Positions 1 to 6,985 of a stretch of DNA of 7,582 nt are shown here, in pieces. The position numbers and the translations under genes are program-made. The notes under the pieces were generated by a model. It did no database searches, had not been told where the DNA came from, and saw only the letters and a program-made list of their open reading frames with translations. The DNA comes from Burkholderiales bacterium (GTDB lineage: Bacteria; Pseudomonadota; Gammaproteobacteria; Burkholderiales; Ga0077523), in assembly GCA_025459035.1 (NCBI GenBank), contig JALORJ010000111.1, forward strand, positions 1 through 7,582, in the 5' to 3' direction. How positions within the stretch are numbered: the stretch's first letter is position 1; every line of letters starts with the position of its first letter.

Positions 1-962
1 CGCGCATCGCCCGGGTCGGTGCCGGCCGCACGCGTCGCGAGCACGTCGACCAGGCTGCGCGCGTCGCGAAACCCGACGTTCGCGCCCTGCCCCGCCAGCG
101 GATGGAAGCGGTGGGCCGCGTCGCCGACCAGCACGGCGCGCGGCGCGGTCCAGCGCGACGCCACGTGTGCGGACAACGGGAAGCGCCCGACAGGACCGGC
201 GATGCTCAGTGCGCCCAGCGCGGCACCGCTGGCATCGGTCGCCTGCGCCGCGAGCGCCTGCGGATCGGCGACGAGGACGTCGGCGTGCGCAGGATCGGTC
301 GACCAGACCAGCGCGACGTGGTCACCGGCCTGCGGCAGCAGCGCGAGCACGCCGTCGCCGCGGAACCACTGGCGGGCGATGCCGTCGTGCGGGCGCTCGC
401 AGGCAAAGCGCACTGTGACCGCGTGCTGGCGGTAGTCGCGCTCGCGCACCCGCAGCCCGCACTGGCGCCGCACCCAGGACTGCGCGCCGTCGGCCGCGAC
501 GACCAGCGCGGCATCGACGGTGCGGCCGTCGGCGAGATCGATCCGGGCGCTGTCGCGATCGACGCGCATGCGCAGCGGCGTGCCCACGCGCGTCTCGACC
601 CGCGCCTCGCCGCGCAGCGCCTGATCGAACGCGTGGTCGAGCGCGTCGCCGTCGACGATGCGGCCGAGTTCGGACTCGCCGGCGTCGGCGGCGTCGAACT
701 CGAGCGTCGCGCGGCCGTCGTCGGCGACCACACGCATGCCGGTGTACGAGGCCATCGACGCGGCGGGCAGCCTCGCCGCGACGCCAAGGGCGTCGAGGAA
801 ACGCAGGGTGCCGGGCGACAGCGCCAGCGCGCGGGCCGGCCCGGGATCGGCCGTCGTCGGCGCGACGAGCTGCACGACATCGAGACCGGCGCGGCCTGCG
901 CCGAGCGCGACGGCGGCGCCGATCGGTCCGCGCCCGACCACGCAGAGCGTGTCGCGGCCCAT
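1..962 (-). CDS. UbiH/UbiF-family FAD-dependent monooxygenase (3' end missing)
   Basis: This is a class A flavoprotein hydroxylase of the UbiH/UbiF/VisC family, whose members hydroxylate the ring of ubiquinone precursors with NAD(P)H and O2, usually at the inner membrane. About 320 residues are visible of an expected 380-410; the C-terminus runs off the left edge. Seen directly: a Rossmann dinucleotide motif GRGPIG at residues 10-15, the DG motif (AADGAQSWVR, D158-G159), and the FAD-binding GD motif GDAAHRFHPLAGQGANVGFRD-like stretch starting at G280. The GDAAH...PLAGQG form is closer to UbiF than to UbiH as I remember them. The ATG at 962 puts the GxGxxG at the usual distance from the N-terminus; an in-frame TTG lies directly upstream. 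Position next to tRNA-Met and miaB matches E. coli ubiF. The acidic residue normally ending the second beta strand appears absent (QLVAP). The exact hydroxylation site on the ring cannot be assigned. Confidence 0.93.
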   Translation of the reverse strand, partial: MGRDTLCVVGRGPIGAAVALGAGRAGLDVVQLVAPTTADPGPARALALSPGTLRFLDALGVAARLPAASMASYTGMRVVADDGRATLEFDAADAGESELGRIVDGDALDHAFDQALRGEARVETRVGTPLRMRVDRDSARIDLADGRTVDAALVVAADGAQSWVRRQCGLRVRERDYRQHAVTVRFACERPHDGIARQWFRGDGVLALLPQAGDHVALVWSTDPAHADVLVADPQALAAQATDASGAALGALSIAGPVGRFPLSAHVASRWTAPRAVLVGDAAHRFHPLAGQGANVGFRDARSLVDVLATRAAGTDPGDA

Positions 963-963
963 C

Positions 964-996
964 AAAAAGCCGATCCGCCGGCGAGCGGCGGATCGG
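964..996 (-). terminator. Terminator-like hairpin plus T5 in the leader of the monooxygenase
   Basis: A perfect 11-bp inverted repeat (arms 970-980 and 986-996, loop 981-985) is followed, read leftward, by a C and five T residues at 968-964, then the ATG at 962. Stem plus T-run has the form of an intrinsic terminator on the minus strand. Read rightward the flank is A-rich before and TTGACA after, so it would not terminate in that direction. It may attenuate the monooxygenase, stop antisense transcription coming from the right, or simply shield the start codon. No function is proven. Confidence 0.5.
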
Positions 997-1025
997 TTGA
1001 CAGTGTGGGGGTCGGTTCGTACATT
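997..1025 (+). promoter_or_regulatory. Sigma70-type promoter for the tRNA and probably the miaB operon
   Basis: A perfect -35 box TTGACA (997-1002) is followed by a 17-base spacer and TACATT (1020-1025), four of six matches to TATAAT. The bases just after the -10 box are GC-rich (CGCGGCCC), as in stringently controlled promoters of stable RNAs. The predicted start is near 1031-1034, giving a tRNA leader of about 16-19 bases. I see no terminator after the tRNA, so read-through into the following genes is plausible. Confidence 0.75.
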
Positions 1026-1030
1026 TCGCG

Positions 1031-1045
1031 GCCCTGTCGCAGGGC
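1031..1045 (+). other. Short leader hairpin before the tRNA
   Basis: GCCCTG-TCG-CAGGGC forms a perfect 6-bp stem with a 3-base loop, between the -10 box and the tRNA 5' end at 1050. It would sit at or very near the 5' end of the primary transcript and ends five bases before the RNase P cleavage site. It could protect the precursor or guide processing, but in DNA this GC-rich it may be chance. Confidence 0.35.
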
Positions 1046-1049
1046 ACGT

Positions 1050-1125
1050 GGCGAATTAGCTCAGTGGTTAGAGCAGCGGAATCATAATCCGTTGGTCCGG
1101 GGTTCAAATCCCTGATTCGCCACCA
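1050..1125 (+). tRNA. tRNA-Met (anticodon CAT), CCA encoded
   Basis: A complete cloverleaf is visible: acceptor arms GGCGAAT (1050-1056) and ATTCGCC (1115-1121) pair over all 7 positions; D stem GCTC/GAGC; anticodon stem 1076-1080 with 1088-1092 (one G-T pair); 7-base loop ATCATAA with CAT at 1083-1085; 5-base variable loop; T stem 1098-1102 with 1110-1114 (one G-T pair) and loop TTCAAAT. The discriminator is A1122 and CCA is encoded at 1123-1125. The anticodon loop has no initiator-type features in the acceptor (first pair is a normal G-C), so it is not the initiator. CAT also occurs in tRNA-Ile2, whose C34 becomes lysidine. The paired C4-G69 and C5-G68 typical of E. coli Ile2 are absent, and E. 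coli has tRNA-Met at the same locus, both favouring elongator Met. Confidence 0.93.
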
Positions 1126-1145
1126 TTTCCTTCTGCCTGTCCCTC

Positions 1146-1162
1146 GCCTGCCCACCGCAGGC
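1146..1162 (+). other. Short inverted repeat in the tRNA to CDS spacer
   Basis: GCCTGC (1146-1151) and GCAGGC (1157-1162) can form a 6-bp stem with a 5-base loop inside the 52-base spacer between the tRNA and the next gene. A pyrimidine-rich stretch (TTTCCTTCT, 1126-1134) lies just after the CCA end. There is no T-run after the hairpin, so it is not an intrinsic terminator; a role in processing the tRNA-mRNA transcript is only a guess. Confidence 0.3.
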
Positions 1163-1177
1163 ACCTGCGATCCGACC

Positions 1178-1522
1178 TTGAACCTGCTGCGCCGCCTCGT
1201 GTTCGCCACCGTGGTCGTGTTCGCGACGACCGGGGGCGCACATGCGCAGCGCGTGATTCCCGAGACCGCGTTCGTCGGCGACCTCGAAGGCATCGTGGTT
1301 CCCGAGATCCGCATCAGCGGCAAGCGCTTCAGGCTCGCGCCCGGCTCGAAGTTCCGCGACCGCGACAACCGCATCGTCGTGCCGGTGTCCGCGCCGCAGT
1401 CCGGCCGCATCGCGTTCAACTTCGACCTGATGGGCCAGGTGTGGGGCATCTGGCTGCTCACTCCGACCGAGATCGAACTGATGAAGGCGCGCGGACGCGA
1501 CATCAAGGACGTGATCCGATGA
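1178..1522 (+). CDS. Small exported protein of unknown function
   Basis: A 114-residue protein with a clear Sec signal peptide: basic n-region (NLLRR), hydrophobic core (residues 7-17) and a cleavage site after GGAHA at about residue 23. The mature part is about 90 residues, with no cysteine and no recognised catalytic motif. It has a basic middle (RISGKRFRLAPGSKFRDRDN) and ends with a GQVWGIWLLTPTEIE segment. It resembles, from memory, short periplasmic hypothetical proteins common in betaproteobacteria; no function is known to me. The TTG start at 1178 is chosen because it gives a complete signal peptide; the next in-frame candidate (GTG 1199) would remove the basic n-region. No Shine-Dalgarno sequence is evident. 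The stop overlaps the miaB start (ATGA), so the two are probably cotranscribed and coupled. Confidence 0.8.
   Translation: MNLLRRLVFATVVVFATTGGAHAQRVIPETAFVGDLEGIVVPEIRISGKRFRLAPGSKFRDRDNRIVVPVSAPQSGRIAFNFDLMGQVWGIWLLTPTEIELMKARGRDIKDVIR
1505..1509 (+). promoter_or_regulatory. Ribosome binding site of miaB
   Basis: AAGGA lies 9 bases before the ATG at 1519, inside the end of the upstream gene. It decides the miaB start and shows that miaB can be initiated independently as well as by coupling. Confidence 0.6.
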
Positions 1523-2873
1523 GCCGCGGCAAGGTCCACATCCGCACCTTCGGGTGCCAGATGAACGTCTACGACTCGGAGCGCATGGCCGACCTGCTGC
1601 GCGCGACCGAAGGGCTCGAGCCCACCGACGATCCCGCCGACGCCGATGTCGTGCTGTTCAACACCTGCTCGGTGCGCGAGAAGGCGCAGGAGAAGGTGTT
1701 CACCGATCTGGGCGTCGTGCGCGAGCTCAAGCGCGCGCGCCCCGAGCTGATCATCGGCGTCGGCGGCTGCGTCGCGAGCCAGGAAGGCGACGCGATCGTG
1801 CGCCGTGCGCCGTACGTCGATCTCGTGTTCGGGCCGCAGACGCTGCACCGGCTGCCGGCGATGATCGCGGCGCGCCGCGCGTCGGGGCGCCCGCAGGTCG
1901 ACATCACCTTTCCCGAGATCGAGAAGTTCGACCACCTGCCGCCCGCGCGGGTGACCGGCGCGCAGGCCTTCGTGTCGATCATGGAGGGCTGCAGCAAGTA
2001 CTGCAGCTTCTGCGTCGTGCCGTACACGCGCGGCGAGGAAGTGTCGCGGCCGTTCGACGACGTGCTCGTCGAGATCGCCGATCTCGCCGACCAGGGCGTG
2101 AAGGAAGTGACGCTGCTCGGGCAGAACGTCAACGCGTGGCGCGGCACCGGCCCCGATGCCGAGCCGGCCGACTTCGCGCTGCTGCTCGACTGGGTGGCCG
2201 AGGTGCCCGGCATCGAGCGCATCCGCTACACGACGTCGCACCCGAAGGAATTCACGCAGCGGCTCGTCGACGCGCACGGCCGCATCGCCAAGCTCGCGCC
2301 GCACGTGCACCTGCCGGTGCAGGCCGGCAGCGACCGTGTGCTGGCCGCGATGAAGCGCGGCTACACCGCGCTCGAGTACCGCTCGATCGTGCGCCGCCTG
2401 CGCGCCGCGCGGCCCGATGTCTGCATCACGTCGGACTTCATCGTCGGCTTCCCCGGCGAGACCGAGGCCGAGTTCGAGCAGACCCTCGCGCTGATCGAGG
2501 ACCTGCGCTTCGACGCGAGCTTCAGCTTCGTGTACAGCGCGCGCCCGGGCACGCCGGCCGCAGCGCTGCCCGACCCGGTGCCGCAGGCCGTCAAGATCGG
2601 CTGGCTGAAGCGCCTGCAGGCACTCAACGACGCCCACGCGCAGGCGATCAGCCGCGCGATGGTCGGCGGCGTCGAGCGCGTGCTGGTCGAAGGCGTGTCG
2701 CGCAAGCGCGCCGACGAGGTCGCGGGCCGCACCGCCAACAACCGCGTGGTGAACTTCCCCGGCCCGGCGCGGCTGATCGGGCAGCACGTCGACGTGCGCA
2801 TCACCGAGGCCGCGCCGCATTCGCTGCGCGGCGAGGCCGTGCAGTTCGACGCCGTCGTCGCCGCGGCCGGCGC

Positions 2874-2877
<4 letters not shown>
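1519..2877 (+). CDS. miaB: tRNA-2-methylthio-N6-dimethylallyladenosine synthase MiaB
   Basis: A 452-residue radical-SAM methylthiotransferase that converts i6A37 to ms2i6A37 in tRNAs reading codons that begin with U. The N-terminal domain carries the three cysteines of the auxiliary 4Fe-4S cluster: C13 (TFGCQMN), C50 (NTCSVRE) and C84 (GGCVASQ). The radical-SAM cluster motif CSKYCSFC gives C158, C162 and C165. A C-terminal TRAM domain spans roughly residues 382-446. Length and all six cysteines match the family, so the enzyme should be active. The ATG at 1519 overlaps the previous stop (ATGA) and has an AAGGA ribosome site 9 bases upstream. It opens the conserved miaB-ybeZ-ybeY-ybeX-lnt string. 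The tRNA upstream reads AUG, so it is not expected to be a MiaB substrate; the linkage is genomic rather than enzymatic. Confidence 0.98.
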
Positions 2878-3829
<952 letters not shown>

Positions 3830-3833
<4 letters not shown>

Positions 3834-4291
3834 CCGCGACGGCCCCCGCCCGGCCGCGGCTGCAGGCCGCGGTGCAGCGCGCCACGCGCGCGCCGGGCCA
3901 GCCGACGCGGGTGCAACTGCTGCGCTGGGCGCGCGCCGCACTGCTGCGCGACTGCGCCGCGACGCTGCGCATCGTCGCCGAGGCCGAAGGCCGCGCGCTC
4001 AACGCGCGCTACCGCGGCCGCGACTATCCGACGAACGTGCTGACCTTCGTCTACGACAGCGCCGATCCGCTCGAAGGCGACGTGGTGCTGTGCGCCCCGG
4101 TGATCGCCGCGGAGGCCGCCGCGCAGGGCAAGGCGCCCGACGCCCACTGGGCCCACATGGTCGTGCACGGCCTGCTCCATCTGCAGGGCCACGACCACGA
4201 GACCGCCCGCGAGGCGCGCGTGATGGAACAACTTGAAACACGCGTGCTCGCGACGCTGGGCTATCCTGACCCGTATCGCCTTTCGGCCTGA
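3830..4291 (+). CDS. ybeY: Endoribonuclease YbeY (16S rRNA 3'-end maturation)
   Basis: A 153-residue single-strand endoribonuclease of the UPF0054 family, needed for 16S rRNA 3' maturation and 70S quality control. The metal-binding signature HGLLHLQGHDH is complete, giving likely zinc ligands H113, H117 and H123. The family segment YPTNVLTFVYD lies upstream at about residues 67-77, followed by GDVVLCAPVI. Length is normal for the family. The GTG start at 3830 overlaps the ybeZ stop as GTGA and no ribosome site is visible, so translation is probably coupled to ybeZ. This fits the known functional partnership of the two proteins. Confidence 0.96.
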
Positions 4292-4305
4292 CGGCCGGTC
4301 CGGCA

Positions 4306-4343
4306 GACGACGCACCCGCCGTCGTCGCGCGCCCGCGGCGCGC
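4306..4343 (+). other. Two tandem inverted repeats in the ybeY-corC gap
   Basis: Within the 65-base gap, GACGACG (4306-4312) pairs with CGTCGTC (4320-4326), and directly afterwards GCGCGCC (4327-4333) pairs with GGCGCGC (4337-4343). Both are perfect 7-bp stems with loops of 7 and 3 bases. Neither is followed by a T-run. They could slow or stabilise the transcript between ybeY and corC, but stems of this size occur by chance in very GC-rich DNA. Confidence 0.3.
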
Positions 4344-4356
4344 CGGACACCCCTCG

Positions 4357-5187
4357 ATGGACAGTCCGCCCCCAGAACGCCCCTCCCTCCTCGAACGGCT
4401 CGGCGCCATCCTGATGCGCGAGCCCGAAGATCGCGGCCAGCTGCTCGACCTGCTGCACTCGTCGTACGAACGGCGCCTGATGGACGCCGACGCCCTCGCG
4501 ATGATCGAGGGCGTGCTGCAGGTCGCCGACATGCAGGTGCGCGACATCATGGTGCCGCGCGCGCAGATGGACGTCCTCGATGTCGACGACGCGCCGGCCC
4601 GGCTGATCCCGCAGGTGATCGAGGCCGCGCACTCGCGCTTCCCGGTGATCGACGGCGACAAGGACCGGGTGCTCGGCATCCTGCTCGCGAAGGACCTGCT
4701 GCGCCTGGCGCAGGGCGAGGCCTTCGAGGTACGCGAATGGCTGCGCCCGGCGGTGTTCATCCCCGAGTCGAAGCGCCTGAACGTGCTGCTGAAGGAGTTC
4801 CGCGCGTCGCGCAACCACATCGCGATCGTCGTCGACGAGTTCGGCGGCGTGTCGGGGCTGGTGACGATCGAGGACGTGCTCGAGCAGATCGTCGGCGACA
4901 TCGAGGACGAGTACGACTTCGACGAGACCGAGGACAACATCGTCCAGCAGCCCGGCGGGCGCTTCCGCGTCAAGGCCCTGACCGAGCTGGCCGACTTCAA
5001 CGCGCACTTCGGCACGCACTACGACGACGACGACCACGACACCATCGGCGGCTTCGTCGTCGGGCGCTTCGAGCGCGTGCCGGCCCGCGGCGAGGAGATC
5101 GTCGTCGACGCGCTGCGCTTCAAGGTGCTGCGCGCCGACAGCCGGCGCGTGCACTCGCTGCTGGTCGAGCCGGTTCCCGACGCGTGA
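4357..5187 (+). CDS. corC: CBS-domain protein CorC/YbeX
   Basis: A 276-residue cytosolic CBS-pair protein of the CorC/HlyC group. Older literature links it to CorA-dependent Mg2+/Co2+ efflux, while more recent work on YbeX points to ribosome metabolism and Mg homeostasis. An N-terminal helix region (1-60) is followed by CBS1 starting at VRDIMVPRAQMD (residues 61-72), CBS2 ending in SGLVTIEDVLEQIVGDIEDE, and a C-terminal CorC_HlyC domain from about 195 to 275. There is no DUF21 membrane domain, so it is the soluble YbeX form. The C-terminal domain contains an unusual HYDDDDHD cluster (221-228). The ATG at 4357 is the only reasonable start; no ATG or GTG lies in frame in the preceding gap, and no good ribosome site is visible. 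Gene order ybeZ-ybeY-corC-lnt is standard. Confidence 0.95.
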   Translation: MDSPPPERPSLLERLGAILMREPEDRGQLLDLLHSSYERRLMDADALAMIEGVLQVADMQVRDIMVPRAQMDVLDVDDAPARLIPQVIEAAHSRFPVIDGDKDRVLGILLAKDLLRLAQGEAFEVREWLRPAVFIPESKRLNVLLKEFRASRNHIAIVVDEFGGVSGLVTIEDVLEQIVGDIEDEYDFDETEDNIVQQPGGRFRVKALTELADFNAHFGTHYDDDDHDTIGGFVVGRFERVPARGEEIVVDALRFKVLRADSRRVHSLLVEPVPDA

Positions 5188-5282
5188 CAGCGGGCGGCGC
5201 AGCCCGCCCCGCGCGCGCCGGCGCGGCGGATCGCTTCCGCGCGCACGCCCGCCGCGTGCTGCGCCCCGGATTGCACCGATGA
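5184..5282 (+). CDS. Possible 32-codon ORF bridging corC and lnt
   Basis: A short frame starts at GTG 5184, overlapping the corC stop (GTGA), and ends at TGA 5280-5282, overlapping the lnt ATG (ATGA). It would encode a 32-residue Arg/Ala-rich peptide without recognisable motifs. The overlaps at both ends match the style of the other junctions here and would couple corC to lnt by reinitiation. Against it: such peptides arise easily out of frame in GC-rich DNA, the composition looks like a shadow frame, and no ribosome site is visible. If real, the act of translation may matter more than the peptide. Confidence 0.25.
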   Translation: MTAGGAARPARAGAADRFRAHARRVLRPGLHR

Positions 5283-6883
5283 ACGCGCGGCCGTCGCGCG
5301 TGACCGTGCTGCGATGCGCGGGTGCGGCGCTGCTTGGCGCAGCCGCCGTCGTCGCCTACGCGCCGCATGCATGGTGGCCGGTGATGATCGTGGCGCTCGC
5401 CGGGCTGGCCGCGCTGCTGCACGGCACGGCGCCGCGCACCGCAGCCGCCATCGGGTTCGCGTGGGGCCTCGGGCACTTCGGCGTCGGGGTCGGCTGGCTG
5501 CACGTGGCGCTGCACACCTTCGGCGGCATGCCGACGGTCGCGGCCGCCGCAGCCGTCGCGCTGCTGGTCGCCTACATGGCGCTGTTTCCGGCGGTGGCGT
5601 GCGGCGCGGCAGCGGCCGTCGCGGGCGGGGTCGCACGCCGCGGGACAGCGGCCGGCGCAGCCGTGACGCCCGCACACGCCGCCGGACCCTCACGCGCGTT
5701 CGCAGTCCTGCCGGCCACCTGGGCGCTGAGCGAGTGGACGCGCATGTGGCTCTTCACCGGGTTTCCGTGGGCCACCGTCGGCTACTCGCAGGTGCCCGAC
5801 AGCCCGCTCGCGGGCTTCGCGCCGCTCGGCGGCGTGTTTCTGGTCTCCGCCGCCACCGTGGCGGTCGCGACCGCTGCCGTGGCGCTGGTCGTCGCGCTGC
5901 GCACGCCGGACACGCCGCACCGCGCGCGGGTGACACCGGCCGTCGCGGGGGTCGCCGTACTGGCGGTCGGGTTCGCGCTGACGACCCTCGACTGGACGCA
6001 GCCGACGGGGCGCACGCTCGCCGTGTCGCTCGTGCAGGGCAACGTCGAGCAGTCGCTCAAGTTCTCCGCCGCCGGCCTGCGCCAGACCGTCGCCGACTAT
6101 CTCGACGCGGTCGCGCGCAGCCGCGGCCGGCTGGTCGTGCTGCCCGAGACCGCGCTGCCGATCGCGCGCCACGACATCCCGCCGGATCTGCTCGAACGCT
6201 TCGCGCAGCCGCTGCGCGCGCGCGGCGGCGACCTGCTGCTCGGCGTCTTCGACAACGACCCGCCGGGCTCCGACCGCTGGTTCAACAGCGTGATCAGCCT
6301 CGGCACGGCCGCGCCGCAGCGCTACGCGAAACACCACCTTGTGCCGTTCGGCGAGTTCATCCCGCTGAAGACGTGGCTCGCGCCGCTGGTGAACGACGTG
6401 CTGCACATCCCGCTGTCCGACCAGACCCGCGGCGGCGCCGACCAGCCACCGCTCGACGTCGCCGGCGAGCGCGTCGCGGTGAACATCTGCTACGAGGACG
6501 TGTTCGGCGAGGAGATCGTCCGCGCGCTGCCCGACGCGACGCTGCTGGTGAACGTCACGAACGACGCGTGGTACGGCCGCACCTGGGCGGCCGAGCAGCA
6601 TCGCCAGATCGCGCAGATGCGCGCGCTCGAAGCCGGCCGGCCGATGCTGCGCGCCACCAACACCGGCGTCACCGCCGCGATCGACGCGCGCGGCCGCGTG
6701 ATCGCCGCGTTGCCCCAGTGGACCGCCGGCATCCTCGAAGTGACGGTCGAGGGGCGCACCGGCGCGACGCCCTACGCGCGCGCTGGCAACGTGCCGGTGG
6801 TGGTGTGGGCGGTCGCGATGGTCGCCGCGACGGCGTGGCGCGCGCGGCGCCCGCAGCGCGTCAGGACAACGCCGGCACGCTGA
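5279..6883 (+). CDS. lnt: Apolipoprotein N-acyltransferase Lnt
   Basis: A 534-residue inner-membrane enzyme that transfers an acyl chain from phospholipid to the N-terminal cysteine of apolipoproteins, the last step of lipoprotein maturation. The N-terminal half is hydrophobic with several membrane segments (about 10-29, 31-49, 55-79, 84-117, then further ones around 165-240), and a final one lies near 504-520. The periplasmic nitrilase-like domain (about 243-490) shows the full catalytic triad: E290 (LPETALP), K351 (YAKHHLVPFGEF) and C404 (NICYEDVFG). Their spacing is close to that of E. coli Lnt. The ATG at 5279 has a weak GGA 8 bases upstream and gives a normal N-terminus. Lnt closes the conserved string. 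In many Burkholderiales glyQ-glyS follow lnt; they are absent here. Confidence 0.97.
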   Translation: MNARPSRVTVLRCAGAALLGAAAVVAYAPHAWWPVMIVALAGLAALLHGTAPRTAAAIGFAWGLGHFGVGVGWLHVALHTFGGMPTVAAAAAVALLVAYMALFPAVACGAAAAVAGGVARRGTAAGAAVTPAHAAGPSRAFAVLPATWALSEWTRMWLFTGFPWATVGYSQVPDSPLAGFAPLGGVFLVSAATVAVATAAVALVVALRTPDTPHRARVTPAVAGVAVLAVGFALTTLDWTQPTGRTLAVSLVQGNVEQSLKFSAAGLRQTVADYLDAVARSRGRLVVLPETALPIARHDIPPDLLERFAQPLRARGGDLLLGVFDNDPPGSDRWFNSVISLGTAAPQRYAKHHLVPFGEFIPLKTWLAPLVNDVLHIPLSDQTRGGADQPPLDVAGERVAVNICYEDVFGEEIVRALPDATLLVNVTNDAWYGRTWAAEQHRQIAQMRALEAGRPMLRATNTGVTAAIDARGRVIAALPQWTAGILEVTVEGRTGATPYARAGNVPVVVWAVAMVAATAWRARRPQRVRTTPAR

Positions 6884-6905
6884 CGACGCAGCCGGTCGAG
6901 GACCG
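6859..6905 (+). other. Weak inverted repeats at the 3' end of lnt
   Basis: CGTCAG (6859-6864) and CTGACG (6880-6885) form a 6-bp stem around a 15-base loop and include the lnt stop codon. Just after it, CGGTC-GAG-GACCG (6893-6905) forms a 5-bp stem. Neither is followed by a T-run, so they are not canonical intrinsic terminators. The remaining lnt to DUF1272 spacer (6884-6985, 102 bases) shows no convincing promoter. Confidence 0.25.
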
Positions 6906-6985
6906 ACGCCACGTCCCCTTGCGGCAGGCGCCCGTCATGCCATCCGGCTAGCCTCGCGACCAACGTCCCGCCCACGAGACCGCCG

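Noticed and set aside
102..1115. Plus-strand open frame of 337 codons opposite the monooxygenase
   Set aside because: It is antisense to a gene with clear FAD motifs and runs through the promoter and into the tRNA.
1126..1162. Intrinsic terminator after the tRNA
   Set aside because: The 6-bp stem at 1146-1162 is followed by no T-run, and the short T-rich stretch at 1126-1134 precedes rather than follows it.
1554..2873. Possible 440-residue N-terminal extension of the PhoH-like ATPase
   Set aside because: This part is the Arg-rich out-of-frame reading of miaB. The family N-terminus begins right after the TTG at 2874.
4233..5183. Plus-strand frame of 349 codons overlapping corC
   Set aside because: Arg-rich shadow of corC. 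Only its last 33 codons, after the corC stop, are kept as a low-confidence candidate.
5690..6601. Minus-strand frame of 303 codons opposite lnt
   Set aside because: Antisense to the nitrilase domain of lnt, whose catalytic triad is intact; no domain seen.
6919..6954. Possible promoter for DUF1272 (TTGCGG and TAGCCT)
   Set aside because: The spacer is 24 bases and both boxes match poorly.
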